Source of the DNA: a virus
Virus record (IMG/VR): IMGVR_UViG_3300010157_000056
Location: 1-64,000 of that record
Direction: 5' to 3' (one strand)
Length of the DNA stretch: 64,000 bases
Shown: positions 6,701 to 14,388 of the stretch, piece by piece
How positions within the stretch are numbered: position 1 is the stretch's first letter
How the letters are laid out: each line of letters opens with the position of its first letter
Program-made: the position numbers and the translations under genes
The notes under the pieces: generated by a model
Seen by the model: only the letters and a program-made list of their open reading frames with translations
Databases searched by the model: none
What the model was told of the DNA's origin: nothing

Positions 6701-8383
6701 TTACAGCATCAGTGAAGTTTGGAAAGTAAATGTTATATCGGTTAGTCCGGTATATTTTAATTGCAACTCATAATACCCTTGTGCTGAATTAGTAACTACT
6801 AACCATTCAGTGTCTCCTTCTCCTGCACCGTAGGAGTATTCATCAGTTACATTTGTATTAGTGGGTTCAGCACCCGGTTGAAGATGTAGTTTAAATGTTC
6901 CCATCCTATCAACAGTATATGCACCTGGATTCAGCTGATCTTCTTCAAACATATGATATTTAATTACTAACTGTTGTGCTTCAGTTGTTATAATAGGAAG
7001 TTTTAAAATAGTTGTATATACTCCGTTTACAAGAGTTTTTCTATTAACACTTACGCTATCTAATGCAGCAACACCATTTACTAAAGGGTTATATGTACCT
7101 ACTGTAGTATTTTGAGTTTGCCAATCTTGTCTATCAAAGTAATCGTTAACAGTTATATTGCCATCAGATAGATATGTTATGATAGGATAAGCGGAATTCT
7201 CTTCATCTATACCGTTATTACCAACATTATAAAATTGGTTATTCATACTAATGTGATATGTACCAACATCAGACTCGCCAACATAAATTGCTTCTCTCTC
7301 AATATTTTCAAATCTGTTATTTAATATACGACCATATCTAGGGCCATATGTAGCAGTTACATCTTTGGTATCATTGAATGAAATGCCACGTACTGAATTA
7401 TAGAATTTAGAATTTTGTACAATAGGATTTACAATATCGTAGTTTGATTTAACTCCGCTGTATAATCCTTCAAATGTACAATTGTCAATTAATACATTTT
7501 CAGATGATACTTGTAATGCACCGTTGCCGCGTATATCAATACCTGAATAATCTATATTAACACCATCTGCTGGTAAATGATGTCCGATGAATTTAACACG
7601 TTTAATTAATGCATTTTCAGAGCAATCAATACTGATCAAACTATAACCATTTTCTACATTAGTTTCTACGCTATCGTATTGAATAGTCATTCCTTCTAAG
7701 TGTAGATAGTTAGGTTGTGTAATACCTGAACTAATTCCAGCTTCAAAAGTTGTTCGTCCTTCAGTTGCTTGGTCTGATCCTACTGTTTGAAATGCATGAG
7801 CGGCATCAGATATAAGATTAATAATAGTTTTACCAATACCTTCACCTACGATAGTAGTGTAGGCAGGAACAAAAATTGCAGTATCAATATTATATATGCC
7901 TGCTGGGAGATATAAAATCTTAGCAGAATATTCTCCGTATTTGCTATTAGTTTTTAAAGGATCTAAAAATAGATTATCAATAGCTTTTTGTATCTTAGTA
8001 GTTTCGTTTCCTACGCCAACAACTCCAAAGTCTGCAATACTAACAAAATCATCAGATTTTTTACGTAGTAATCGTTGATATGGTTGTCCGCCAACTGTTA
8101 ACGCAGTAATACCATCTGTTATGCCATCATCAGTTTCACTGCGATATGTATAACTGACAGAATCAGAGGGTTCTGGTAGATTGCTGAAAAAGTTTACTAG
8201 ATCGTTTTCTGTTAGAATTCTAACATTATCGTCTCTAGATCCACCGTCTTCTCTACGTAGACCGATGTACAAATTTTCAGTATCTGCTGCCCAACCAAAT
8301 TCGCCGCCCGCTAATACAGGCACACCTGTTTGGTTTTCTTGTCCTCTTCGGACTTGTATCCGTGAAATTGAAACGACTGCCAT
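6701..8383 (-). CDS. beta-helix tailspike/tail-fibre protein with Mtd-like N-terminus
   Basis: A 560-residue protein. Residues 1-70 (SRIQVRRGQ, then LAGGEFGWAADTENLYIG) match the small beta-sandwich found at the N-terminus of major-tropism-determinant and many phage fibre proteins, which attaches the fibre to the virion. Residues 110-400 read as a right-handed parallel beta-helix of the pectate-lyase/tailspike class: DFGVVGVGNETTKIQKAID, LYLPAGIYNI, then repeated strand turns with stacked Asn and Gly. The C-terminal part is a beta-sandwich, probably for trimerisation or glycan binding. It likely binds or depolymerises a surface polysaccharide. A late-type promoter box lies 21 bases upstream of the start. 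Confidence 0.8.
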   Translation of the reverse strand: MAVVSISRIQVRRGQENQTGVPVLAGGEFGWAADTENLYIGLRREDGGSRDDNVRILTENDLVNFFSNLPEPSDSVSYTYRSETDDGITDGITALTVGGQPYQRLLRKKSDDFVSIADFGVVGVGNETTKIQKAIDNLFLDPLKTNSKYGEYSAKILYLPAGIYNIDTAIFVPAYTTIVGEGIGKTIINLISDAAHAFQTVGSDQATEGRTTFEAGISSGITQPNYLHLEGMTIQYDSVETNVENGYSLISIDCSENALIKRVKFIGHHLPADGVNIDYSGIDIRGNGALQVSSENVLIDNCTFEGLYSGVKSNYDIVNPIVQNSKFYNSVRGISFNDTKDVTATYGPRYGRILNNRFENIEREAIYVGESDVGTYHISMNNQFYNVGNNGIDEENSAYPIITYLSDGNITVNDYFDRQDWQTQNTTVGTYNPLVNGVAALDSVSVNRKTLVNGVYTTILKLPIITTEAQQLVIKYHMFEEDQLNPGAYTVDRMGTFKLHLQPGAEPTNTNVTDEYSYGAGEGDTEWLVVTNSAQGYYELQLKYTGLTDITFTFQTSLML

Positions 8384-8404
8384 GTAAATATCCCCTCTAT
8401 GAGA

Positions 8405-8412
8405 TATTTATC
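8405..8412 (-). promoter_or_regulatory. T4-type late promoter box
   Basis: GATAAATA on the minus strand, 21 bases upstream of the tailspike ATG, fits the NATAAATA late-promoter pattern of T4-like phages. Confidence 0.55.
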
Positions 8413-8420
8413 TTACTGTG

Positions 8421-9122
8421 CTACTTAACTAGGGCGTAGTATTCTTCAACTTTGTTGAACCACATGTCTTGATATTTGTTAAAATTTTCTGGAAGTAGGT
8501 CAAATTGCTGATATTGGAAGTCCCTACTACACATAAAAATAACACCACGTTTAATATCTGTACCATAAACTTCGTTATGTGCAGTTGCATAGGCAACTAG
8601 CTGTAGATAATAGTCCTCTACCCATTCAGCTTTCTTGGGTTTGTTTGTTTGTTTATGATCACAAATTGCAGGCTGACCGTCGTATACACCTACCAAGTCG
8701 GTAGTACCAGAAAATAGCCCAGGACAATATAGACTTTGTTCCATAGCCCATACTTCATTCATTTTACTTAGACCGTTTTCAATAATAACATCAGCCATTT
8801 TATTAGCCTGTACGTGTACTGGATTATTACCAGGTTGACGTTGTTCACCGATTAAGAAACGTTCTAAATTGGCATGCATTGCTGTACCAACTCCGGCTGC
8901 TTCTGTAGTAATTTGTTGTGCTTTATCTTCTCCGATACGTTTACGCCATTCAATTAAGTGGGTCATATCCTTAGTAGCGCCTAAAATAGTTGTTACACTA
9001 GGAAGGCGTTCACCATCGGGTGTTTGATAAACACGTTTACGGGTTATCGGGTCGTTTACCTGTTGGCAATTTTTGTATTGGAATCGTTCAATGAACGGAG
9101 GAGGGGAATAGAGTGTTGTCAT
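8421..9122 (-). CDS. PD-(D/E)XK exonuclease, RecB/Cas4-like
   Basis: A 233-residue nuclease. The motifs appear in order: LPSVTTIL near residue 40, GTAMH at 79-83, an acidic residue Glu128 (AMEQSLY), Asp142 in GTTDLVG, Asp155-His-Lys157 in CDHKQ, and the helix Y-Y-L-Q-L-V-A-Y with Gln174. This is the catalytic core of RecB-family nucleases. No cysteines are arranged for a Cas4 iron-sulfur cluster. A role in DNA recombination, repair or host-DNA degradation is likely. The start is unusual: the ATG lies nine bases after a TATAAT box, with no ribosome binding site, so the mRNA may be leaderless. Confidence 0.85.
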   Translation of the reverse strand: MTTLYSPPPFIERFQYKNCQQVNDPITRKRVYQTPDGERLPSVTTILGATKDMTHLIEWRKRIGEDKAQQITTEAAGVGTAMHANLERFLIGEQRQPGNNPVHVQANKMADVIIENGLSKMNEVWAMEQSLYCPGLFSGTTDLVGVYDGQPAICDHKQTNKPKKAEWVEDYYLQLVAYATAHNEVYGTDIKRGVIFMCSRDFQYQQFDLLPENFNKYQDMWFNKVEEYYALVK

Positions 9123-9131
9123 ATAGTGTTA

Positions 9132-9160
9132 ATTATAACACCATATACTCTATAGGTCAA
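9132..9160 (-). promoter_or_regulatory. sigma70 promoter for the exonuclease gene, leaderless configuration
   Basis: TTGACC (9160-9155) and TATAAT (9137-9132) are separated by 17 bases. The -10 box sits within the dyad GTGTTA-TAAT-TAACAC, a possible operator. The predicted start near 9125 is about three bases from the exonuclease ATG at 9122. Confidence 0.75.
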
Positions 9161-9504
9161 AGATCTGGTTTTAATTTCTTAGCATTTCTAGATGCCATAG
9201 CATCTAGACCTGAACTTCCACTAGCGGGTTGTTGTGCTTTATCTTGGTTTGGGTTTTGTGCATTAGTCTTTAGTAATACAGTACCATCATCTAATACATC
9301 AGCAATAACATCGCCTGCTGGATCAACAGCGTTTTTTAATGCTATTAATCCGTCGGGTGTGCTTATGCCCAAATCAAATTGATTCAAGATGTTCATTACT
9401 GCTGGAAACGGCAAAGTAGATGGATTACCCATTTTATTTGCCTGTCCCTGCAATACAGCTAGAACATCTCTAGCTGATCCTAAATCTACTTCAAATAATC
9501 TCAT
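9157..9504 (-). CDS. unidentified 115-residue phage protein
   Basis: The protein starts MRLFEVDLGSARDVLAVLQG, with an amphipathic helix, followed by a compact alpha/beta region ending near residue 75 and a polar Gln/Asn/Ser-rich tail finishing in KKLKPDL. There is no membrane segment or catalytic motif. It overlaps the stop codon of the 520-residue EF-hand gene (TAATG), so the two are coupled and may act together. I recall similar proteins in marine T4-like phages, without an assigned function. Confidence 0.55.
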   Translation of the reverse strand: MRLFEVDLGSARDVLAVLQGQANKMGNPSTLPFPAVMNILNQFDLGISTPDGLIALKNAVDPAGDVIADVLDDGTVLLKTNAQNPNQDKAQQPASGSSGLDAMASRNAKKLKPDL

Positions 9505-11066
9505 TATTTAGACAATGAGTTCATGATGTTATGTGATTCAGCTAATTTGCTTGCAAACTTGCTTTCACGCATTTCACGACCGGTAGTGCCCATTCCTGCT
9601 GCTGCATCGCTAGCACCAAATTCGTCACTACCCATATCTGGATTCATGTCATCGGGTGCGCTAAGGTCCATACCTGGGTCCATATCCGGAGTGCCCGGTC
9701 CAATCTCTGGCTCCATTCCCATTGGTTCTTCTGGAACTGCTTCACCTGCTAATGTTGCAACCGCACTGCTTACTGCTTCGCGTTGCTGTGTTAACATTTC
9801 TAAGGTAGCACTCAATGCTGGACCAACTGCTTGCTTAAATGCTTCTGCTTCAGCCGCACCAAAGTCGCCTTTGATAGCATCAGCTAGTTCAATCATTGTC
9901 TTAGTCTGATATTGACCAACACGTTGCATCCACGATGTAAAGTCATTGACCATATCGCCTGCACTAGTAATTGCCTTAGCTTTACCTTCTTCGTCTTCGC
10001 TTAACAAATAGCCTAGGCTTTCGTTAACAAAGCGAACATTATGTTTAACTCTTGCTGTAGATTCTTTCATCTTTTCAGTTGAACGACGAGCCTTGTCACT
10101 TAGGTTAGTAACCTTGCCACGTGGATCTTTCTTCGCTCCTGCTTTTTTCCATTCGCCTTCGTCTTTCCAGCTAGTTACCTTGCCTTCTTTATCTTTGACT
10201 TCAGTGCGTTCTTCTTTAACTTTCTTAGCACGTAAAGCAGCAAAGTCACTCTTTTCTAATTTGCCGTTATGGTTAGCATCAAGTTTACCTTGCTTGCCTT
10301 TTAGTGCTTCTTTAACTTCATCACCGGTGCCATCATCTCTGTCAGCACCGTGATTGCTGCTGTGACGAGTTACCGTACCTTTGTGTGGAGGAAGTTTGAT
10401 ATCATTATCTTTAGCTGCTTTCTTCTCTGCAGAAGTTTTAGAAGCTTTAGATACTTTTGCAGGTTCGTCTTGTGTCTTACCATCCCACTTGTTACCGTAG
10501 CCTTTAGAGCCTGCTTTGTGAACTGTTCCGCCAGCAGTCTTAGTAGCTGTTCCGCCACTAGATGTTTTCTTTGATTGACCAACTTTTAGATCTGTTGCTG
10601 CGGCTGGTTTTTTATGAGCAGTAAAAGCATTATCTGTTGAAGCCTCGGAAACTTTTTTGTCTTTGACAAAAGGATTTTTCTTTTTGTCGGCAACTGCCTT
10701 CTTCATTGGCTCTTTCTTATTGCCGTCTTTATCCATGTCTAGGAAGTCGGGTTTAGATTTCTTAGCTTCGCTAAGTTCTGTCATTTTGTCACGTAGTTGT
10801 TTGATATTTTCGCCTAGCATTTCTTTAATCCTTGTATTAAGCAAGTCCAACATGGCCTTGTCTTTTTGATATGTTTCGTTGGTAAGTAAGTCATTAATAC
10901 CTGCTGTACCTTCCTGTTGGAAAACACGGGTGCGCAATTTGTTACGCATGTCTTCTAGTTGCTCTCTAGAATAGTTCTCTAATTTAACTCGAACGCCAAA
11001 CATTTTGTTCATGTTTTCGTTAAGTTTAGCACTTGTTAATTGAGTTGTAAAGTCACTTGTTTTCAT
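9504..11066 (-). CDS. lysine/alanine-rich protein with EF-hand-like motifs, candidate prohead core protein
   Basis: A 520-residue highly charged protein. The N-terminus MKTSDFTTQL resembles the T4 capsid-targeting peptide and is followed by a predicted coiled coil (residues 20-100). Two loops look like EF-hands: FLDMDKDGNKKEP near residue 110 and LDANHNGKLEKSDF near residue 260, with D-x-(D/N)-x-(D/N)-G spacing. Residues 110-340 are Lys/Ala/Glu/Gly-rich and probably disordered, like prohead core proteins. The C-terminal third is helical, then Met/Pro/Asp/Glu-rich. It has its own TATAAATA late box. A core/scaffold or internal head role is inferred; a calcium-responsive structural protein is the alternative. 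Confidence 0.6.
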   Translation of the reverse strand: MKTSDFTTQLTSAKLNENMNKMFGVRVKLENYSREQLEDMRNKLRTRVFQQEGTAGINDLLTNETYQKDKAMLDLLNTRIKEMLGENIKQLRDKMTELSEAKKSKPDFLDMDKDGNKKEPMKKAVADKKKNPFVKDKKVSEASTDNAFTAHKKPAAATDLKVGQSKKTSSGGTATKTAGGTVHKAGSKGYGNKWDGKTQDEPAKVSKASKTSAEKKAAKDNDIKLPPHKGTVTRHSSNHGADRDDGTGDEVKEALKGKQGKLDANHNGKLEKSDFAALRAKKVKEERTEVKDKEGKVTSWKDEGEWKKAGAKKDPRGKVTNLSDKARRSTEKMKESTARVKHNVRFVNESLGYLLSEDEEGKAKAITSAGDMVNDFTSWMQRVGQYQTKTMIELADAIKGDFGAAEAEAFKQAVGPALSATLEMLTQQREAVSSAVATLAGEAVPEEPMGMEPEIGPGTPDMDPGMDLSAPDDMNPDMGSDEFGASDAAAGMGTTGREMRESKFASKLAESHNIMNSLSK

Positions 11067-11093
11067 AGTTAATTCCAGAAAGATTGATAGTAT

Positions 11094-11101
11094 TATTTAT
11101 A
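11094..11101 (-). promoter_or_regulatory. T4-type late promoter box
   Basis: A perfect TATAAATA octamer on the minus strand, 27 bases upstream of the EF-hand gene start. It overlaps the last codons of the upstream gene. Confidence 0.65.
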
Positions 11102-11567
11102 CAATTCTTATCAGTTTCTCAAAACCTCTGATAATAGTTAGCCTGTATTGTTCTTTCTTATGTCTTGCTATTTTTGATTTAGTAAACATAATATCGGCTC
11201 TATCTATTAAATTAGTTTTTAAACTTTTTTCAGCAAATTTAACATGTAGTTCTTCGTCAAACAGTGAATGTCCGTATCCTCTATCAGCAGCTAATAACTT
11301 GTCATCAATCAGTTTGCCCAATGCTAATTGGTTAGCGATCACCGCTGCTGTTTGTGGTAAGTTTATTTGATCTATTAATATTTCTTTTTCAAAATCTACA
11401 ATACAGTAGAATCCGTCTTTCTTTTTTCTAATAGCAAAGTGTCCTACGTTTATAGATCCATCCTTGCTTTTAGTGGGTACTACTACGCCCTTCTGACGCA
11501 ATTTTTCTTTAACATCTTTGCTCAGTTGTTCTATACTTGAGAAGACATCGTTAGTTAATAGTTTCAT
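11097..11567 (-). CDS. unidentified 156-residue phage protein
   Basis: A soluble, basic, mixed alpha/beta protein. The N-terminal helix (VFSSIEQLSKDVKEKLRQKG) is followed by a beta-rich part, HFAIRKKKDGFYCIVDFEKE, and a helical C-terminus rich in Lys and Ile. No catalytic motif is visible. It overlaps the upstream 69-residue gene by 17 bases, indicating translational coupling within the 12.4-11.1 kb operon. Function unknown. Confidence 0.55.
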   Translation of the reverse strand: MKLLTNDVFSSIEQLSKDVKEKLRQKGVVVPTKSKDGSINVGHFAIRKKKDGFYCIVDFEKEILIDQINLPQTAAVIANQLALGKLIDDKLLAADRGYGHSLFDEELHVKFAEKSLKTNLIDRADIMFTKSKIARHKKEQYRLTIIRGFEKLIRIV

Positions 11568-11760
11568 CTAGTTGCTTTATTAAAGTCCTGTTATCTTTAC
11601 TTATCGCGTAAAGACCCTTGCGTACAAGGTTTTGAGCGAGCCACTGATCGTGCTCGTCTAAACTAGTAATAGAGACACTGTCTTTATGTCTGTGTATAAA
11701 TGCTTGTTCGGCATTAGTAACAACAATACTCATACCTGATAACAACTGACCTATTTTCAT
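11551..11760 (-). CDS. unidentified 69-residue protein
   Basis: A small protein starting MKIGQLLSGMSIVVTNAEQAF. The C-terminal half (DEHDQWLAQNLVRKGLYAISKDN) reads like a short winged-helix or helix-turn-helix fragment, which is only a pattern impression. The start overlaps the preceding stop (ATGA). The N-terminus resembles the M-K-I-x-x-L-L peptides of neighbouring genes but lacks the L-x-E cleavage pattern. Confidence 0.5.
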   Translation of the reverse strand: MKIGQLLSGMSIVVTNAEQAFIHRHKDSVSITSLDEHDQWLAQNLVRKGLYAISKDNRTLIKQLDETIN

Positions 11761-12101
11761 ACTGTTGGTAGCTGCATTTGCTGCTGCATTTGTTGTTGTT
11801 TTTGTTTTAGTCCTACAATTTGTGCTGCAATCTTATCAAGATCAGTCATTGTATCTTTCATACCTTGCTGCATAGCAGGCTGTTGCGTAGAAGGTTGTCC
11901 AGCCGCTTGATTACCTAAGGTAGGAGCAGGTGCTGCACCTGGTACTGCTGGAGGTTGTCCTGGCACAGCAGGAGGAGGTGTTTGTCCAGGTACTGCTGGT
12001 GGTTGTCCAGGTGGAACAGGCGCCGGTGGTTGTCCAGGTGTAACTAGTGGCTGTGTACTCGACCCCACCGGAACCGCTTCTAATAGTTCTTGGATTCTCA
12101 T
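11757..12101 (-). CDS. proline/glutamine-rich protein with capsid-targeting-like N-terminus
   Basis: A 114-residue low-complexity protein. MRIQELLEA at the N-terminus matches the M-[RK]-[IT]-x-E-[LF]-[LI]-x-E type of T4 internal-protein leader. Residues 15-75 are repeats of PGQPPAVPG/PPAPVPPGQ. The C-terminus is a helical MQQ/KQQQMQQQM run. Both the start and the stop overlap neighbouring genes (TAATG, ATGA). The function is unknown; the leader hints at packaging into the prohead. The poly-Pro and poly-Gln codons make the DNA locally repetitive and prone to length change. Confidence 0.6.
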   Translation of the reverse strand: MRIQELLEAVPVGSSTQPLVTPGQPPAPVPPGQPPAVPGQTPPPAVPGQPPAVPGAAPAPTLGNQAAGQPSTQQPAMQQGMKDTMTDLDKIAAQIVGLKQKQQQMQQQMQLPTV

Positions 12102-12427
12102 TATTTTAATAGACTTAATAATTGTTCAGCATGTGGGCCTACCCATCCTAATACTGCAATACCACCCGCAATTAGATAAATCCATTTTTCTTTAAATTTT
12201 TCTAAATTGCTAATCTTATTGGCCATTTCCACATGAGCTTGTGTGCTAATATCTTTCATGTCTTTTAAAATTGCAATAGTATGAGCTGCTCGTTGATCAA
12301 TAGAGTCGCTCACTGCCTTCAAGTCTACTTTAAGATCGTCAATCTTTTCTTCAATGTTATCTACTTTAGTTTCTAATACACTAACTCGTTCTGGAACGGT
12401 TGCTAGTGCTAAATTTTTACTGGCCAT
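12101..12427 (-). CDS. coiled-coil protein with C-terminal membrane anchor (XhlA-like), candidate lysis accessory
   Basis: A 108-residue protein. Residues 10-50 form a heptad-patterned coiled coil (VSVLETKVDNIEEKIDDLK), and a second helix spans 50-80. Residues 84-100 (WIYLIAGGIAVLGWVG) form one transmembrane helix followed by a short tail. This layout matches haemolysin XhlA-like proteins found beside phage holins, or a membrane-tethered spacer protein. An AGGAG ribosome binding site lies upstream. No endolysin or holin partner sits next to it, so a lysis role is only suggested. Confidence 0.6.
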   Translation of the reverse strand: MASKNLALATVPERVSVLETKVDNIEEKIDDLKVDLKAVSDSIDQRAAHTIAILKDMKDISTQAHVEMANKISNLEKFKEKWIYLIAGGIAVLGWVGPHAEQLLSLLK

Positions 12428-12474
12428 CTTAGGTCTCTCCTGTTAAGTGTACGAATTTCCAACTTTAATGTTGC

Positions 12475-12900
12475 CTAAATTGTGCCTTTGATTGCCTTGA
12501 TGATTGTATTCTTGGAAGAGCTATCTATTAGTTCGAAAATAGCCTTCTCGATATTTATCGTCTCTGTTAATTTTTCAACAACTGGAACTCCTTGCATGTC
12601 TTCATATAAACATCCTATCTCATGTTGTTCGTTAACATATACTCCTGATCTCTCTGGATTGAATCTAAAAGTCCATACTGCATGTTTGCCTTTGAACTTG
12701 GAACCAAATCCTAAATCTTTTATATCAATAATTTGAAGCTCTGGTGAAAAATCATATGAAATATTTGATCTTAATTCAGCACATTGTTTTAATGTAACAA
12801 AGTTCCTATATTGATCGTGTGCTAATGCGCTGCCTTGATTGGGCCTTGCGACGTTGGTGTTTGTTATATCTACGAGAGTTTTTATTTCAATAATTTGCAT
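12475..12900 (-). CDS. unidentified 141-residue phage protein
   Basis: Read from the ATG at 12900 (MQIIEIKTLVDITNTNV). An upstream in-frame start at 12948 would run through the terminator hairpin and the late promoter box, so it is rejected. The protein is a mixed alpha/beta domain: PNQGSALAHDQYRNFVTLKQC, then a strand-rich middle (HAVWTFRFNPERSGVYV) and a C-terminal helix. It is transcribed from its own CATAAATA box directly downstream of a terminator. I recall comparable proteins in marine T4-like phages without an assigned function. Confidence 0.6.
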   Translation of the reverse strand: MQIIEIKTLVDITNTNVARPNQGSALAHDQYRNFVTLKQCAELRSNISYDFSPELQIIDIKDLGFGSKFKGKHAVWTFRFNPERSGVYVNEQHEIGCLYEDMQGVPVVEKLTETINIEKAIFELIDSSSKNTIIKAIKGTI

Positions 12901-12917
12901 AATGTACCTATATAATA

Positions 12918-12925
12918 TATTTATG
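12918..12925 (-). promoter_or_regulatory. T4-type late promoter box
   Basis: CATAAATA on the minus strand, placed between the terminator and the start at 12900, restarts transcription for the 141-residue gene. Confidence 0.55.
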
Positions 12926-12929
12926 TCAT

Positions 12930-12955
12930 AAAAAAAAGGTCCTCGCAAGAACCTT
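12930..12955 (-). terminator. intrinsic terminator
   Basis: On the minus strand an 8-bp stem AAGGTTCT/AGGACCTT with a TGCG tetraloop (one G-U pair) runs into eight T residues. It ends the transcript of the 138-residue virion-type gene. Confidence 0.9.
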
Positions 12956-12973
12956 CTTTACATCTAATATTAA

Positions 12974-13390
12974 TTAAAGAGCTACACCACGCACATTTGC
13001 TGCTACTGTAGTATTAGCATTGTCGTAACCTTGTAATGCTCCGCTTACTGTAGCCGCTGCAACAATAGCTTGTTGGCAAGCAAGTGCAAAAGTTTCATTA
13101 TCATCATCGCCGTCGTAGTCAGCAGTATCAAATGCTCCACCCAATGCTGCCATAGCAAGGGTCAATGTTGTATCACCACCAGAATATCTTGGAGTACCAA
13201 TAATTTCAATGCTGGCTATTTTAGCAATAGCGTCAAGTGCCTGTACCACTGGACTTTGCACGCCGCTTACTCTTCCAAGTTTTGCTGTTAGATCTGCACT
13301 CGGAAATGTGATTGTTATAAACTGTAATGTAACACCATTCTTGTATGCTGGTGCAATTAGCGTTTCATGTGTTTTGGTAGCTCCTGCCAT
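12974..13390 (-). CDS. small Ala/Thr/Gly-rich protein, candidate virion (decoration or tail) protein
   Basis: A 138-residue protein with the composition of an abundant virion subunit: Ala, Thr, Gly and Asp rich, no cysteine pairs, predicted beta strands around HETLIAPAYKNGVTLQFITI, an acidic loop DYDGDDDNETF and a helical FALACQQAIVAAATV. It has a strong AAGGAG ribosome binding site and sits alone between two intrinsic terminators, an arrangement seen for highly expressed capsid or tail-tube genes. Its neighbour at 13477-13896 has the same leader and a similar C-terminal organisation, so the two may be distant paralogues. The exact role is unknown. Confidence 0.6.
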   Translation of the reverse strand: MAGATKTHETLIAPAYKNGVTLQFITITFPSADLTAKLGRVSGVQSPVVQALDAIAKIASIEIIGTPRYSGGDTTLTLAMAALGGAFDTADYDGDDDNETFALACQQAIVAAATVSGALQGYDNANTTVAANVRGVAL

Positions 13391-13430
13391 GTTGAAATCT
13401 CCTTAATGTTTATATTTAGCAATTTTAGTC

Positions 13431-13459
13431 AAAAGAAAAGGGAGTTAAAAACTCCCTTT
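13431..13459 (-). terminator. intrinsic terminator
   Basis: A 10-bp perfect stem AAAGGGAGTT/AACTCCCTTT with a three-base loop is followed on the minus strand by TTCTTTT. It closes the 139-residue gene. Confidence 0.9.
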
Positions 13460-13476
13460 CTATACTTAATTAAGTA

Positions 13477-13896
13477 TTAAGCGAATGTGAATGTACCAAC
13501 GCCGTTTAGAGCAGTACTTGTAGCAACTGCGTAGTCAGTGTATGCACCACCTAAAGCTAGGGCCAATGCGTCTCTTAACGCTTTGAAACCAGTTGTAGCA
13601 CCAGCGCTTCCGCCTGTACCGTCACCTTGATTAGCTGTTGGTAGATCAACAATTGCTGTGAAAACGTCATTACCTGAATCGCGCTCGCCTAGCCATACGA
13701 TGCTAGCAACTGTTTGTAGTACTCTACGTGCAATTGTGTATCCGCCGTCAGTGATAGCACCAGTTGTGCCGTTTACTGTGTCTGCTGTGAAAACGTTAGC
13801 TGCACCGCCAGAAGCTGTAATTCTAACTACTAATGGTGAATAACCATAAAATGCGCCGCCGCTTGTTTGTCCGTGAACTCTGTTTAATGTTGCCAT
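13477..13896 (-). CDS. small virion-type protein, possible paralogue of the downstream 138-residue protein
   Basis: A 139-residue Ala/Gly/Thr-rich protein beginning MATLNRVHGQTSGGAFYGYS. It has strands around PLVVRITASGG, an inner VLQTVASIVWLGERDSG segment, and a helix (FKALRDALALALGG) followed by a final strand ending in FTFA. It has an AAGGAG ribosome binding site, a hairpin in its leader, its own late box and its own terminator, which points to independent strong expression. I associate the pattern with unassigned structural proteins of marine T4-like phages; decoration protein and tail component are both possible. Confidence 0.6.
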   Translation of the reverse strand: MATLNRVHGQTSGGAFYGYSPLVVRITASGGAANVFTADTVNGTTGAITDGGYTIARRVLQTVASIVWLGERDSGNDVFTAIVDLPTANQGDGTGGSAGATTGFKALRDALALALGGAYTDYAVATSTALNGVGTFTFA

Positions 13897-13922
13897 TTTG
13901 AAATCTCCTTGATCTTTGTTTT

Positions 13923-13941
13923 AAGTTTCCCCATGAAACTT
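13923..13941 (-). promoter_or_regulatory. 5-prime leader hairpin
   Basis: AAGTTTC-ATGGG-GAAACTT forms a 7-bp stem inside the leader of the 139-residue gene, between the late box and the ribosome binding site. It may stabilise the messenger. Confidence 0.5.
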
Positions 13942-13951
13942 ATTATGTTTT

Positions 13952-13959
13952 TATTTATC
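13952..13959 (-). promoter_or_regulatory. T4-type late promoter box
   Basis: GATAAATA on the minus strand, 55 bases upstream of the 139-residue gene start. Confidence 0.55.
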
Positions 13960-13990
13960 CCAATTAATAAAAAATTGCCCAAATGGCATA

Positions 13991-14290
13991 TTAATCGTCG
14001 TTTTTAACATCGCCATCGATAACTTTTAAATGACGTGCTGTTTCTTTATTGTCTCTAAATTTGCGTATACTGCGTACAAACTTGCTAGAATCGCCGCCCT
14101 TAATACTATTAATTAGTCTACGCTCTAATTCATATGCATCTTCTGTAGAAAAATTTTCCTTGATAAGCGTTAATAAGTTAATGGCGCTGTCAATGACATG
14201 TGTTGCCCTTGCCTCAATTATGGCTTCGCTATTCTTTTTTTCTGATATAGAATTAAGTTCTTCTAATAGACTACGAGTGGCTCTTTTCAA
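13991..14290 (-). CDS. unidentified 99-residue helical protein with TTG start
   Basis: The frame begins with TTG at 14290, preceded by GAGGAAA at good spacing. No in-frame ATG is available nearby. The protein is almost entirely helical and charged: MKRATRSLLEELNSISEKKN, then INLLTLIKENFSTEDAYELERRLINSI and a basic stretch SSKFVRSIRKFRDNKETARH. A small DNA-binding or regulatory protein is possible, but there is no clear helix-turn-helix. A sigma70-type promoter and a late box are stacked upstream, suggesting expression throughout infection. Confidence 0.55.
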   Translation of the reverse strand: MKRATRSLLEELNSISEKKNSEAIIEARATHVIDSAINLLTLIKENFSTEDAYELERRLINSIKGGDSSKFVRSIRKFRDNKETARHLKVIDGDVKNDD

Positions 14291-14311
14291 GATAGTTTCC
14301 TCATTACTTGG

Positions 14312-14319
14312 TATTTATA
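14312..14319 (-). promoter_or_regulatory. T4-type late promoter box
   Basis: A perfect TATAAATA on the minus strand, 21 bases upstream of the TTG start at 14290. Confidence 0.65.
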
Positions 14320-14327
14320 TTACTTTT

Positions 14328-14356
14328 AGTATAGCATAACATTTGGGAGAATACAA
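14328..14356 (-). promoter_or_regulatory. sigma70-type promoter
   Basis: TTGTAT (14356-14351) and TATACT (14333-14328) are 17 bases apart on the minus strand, immediately upstream of the late box. The same pair of hexamers and spacing recurs on the plus strand at 15821-15849. Confidence 0.6.
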
Positions 14357-14388
14357 CATTGTAAATTTTGCTGCGACCGCACATAATG

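Noticed and set aside
12901-12948. N-terminal extension of the 141-residue protein up to an ATG at 12948
   Set aside because: The extension would be encoded by the terminator hairpin and late promoter box of the neighbouring gene; the ATG at 12900 fits better.
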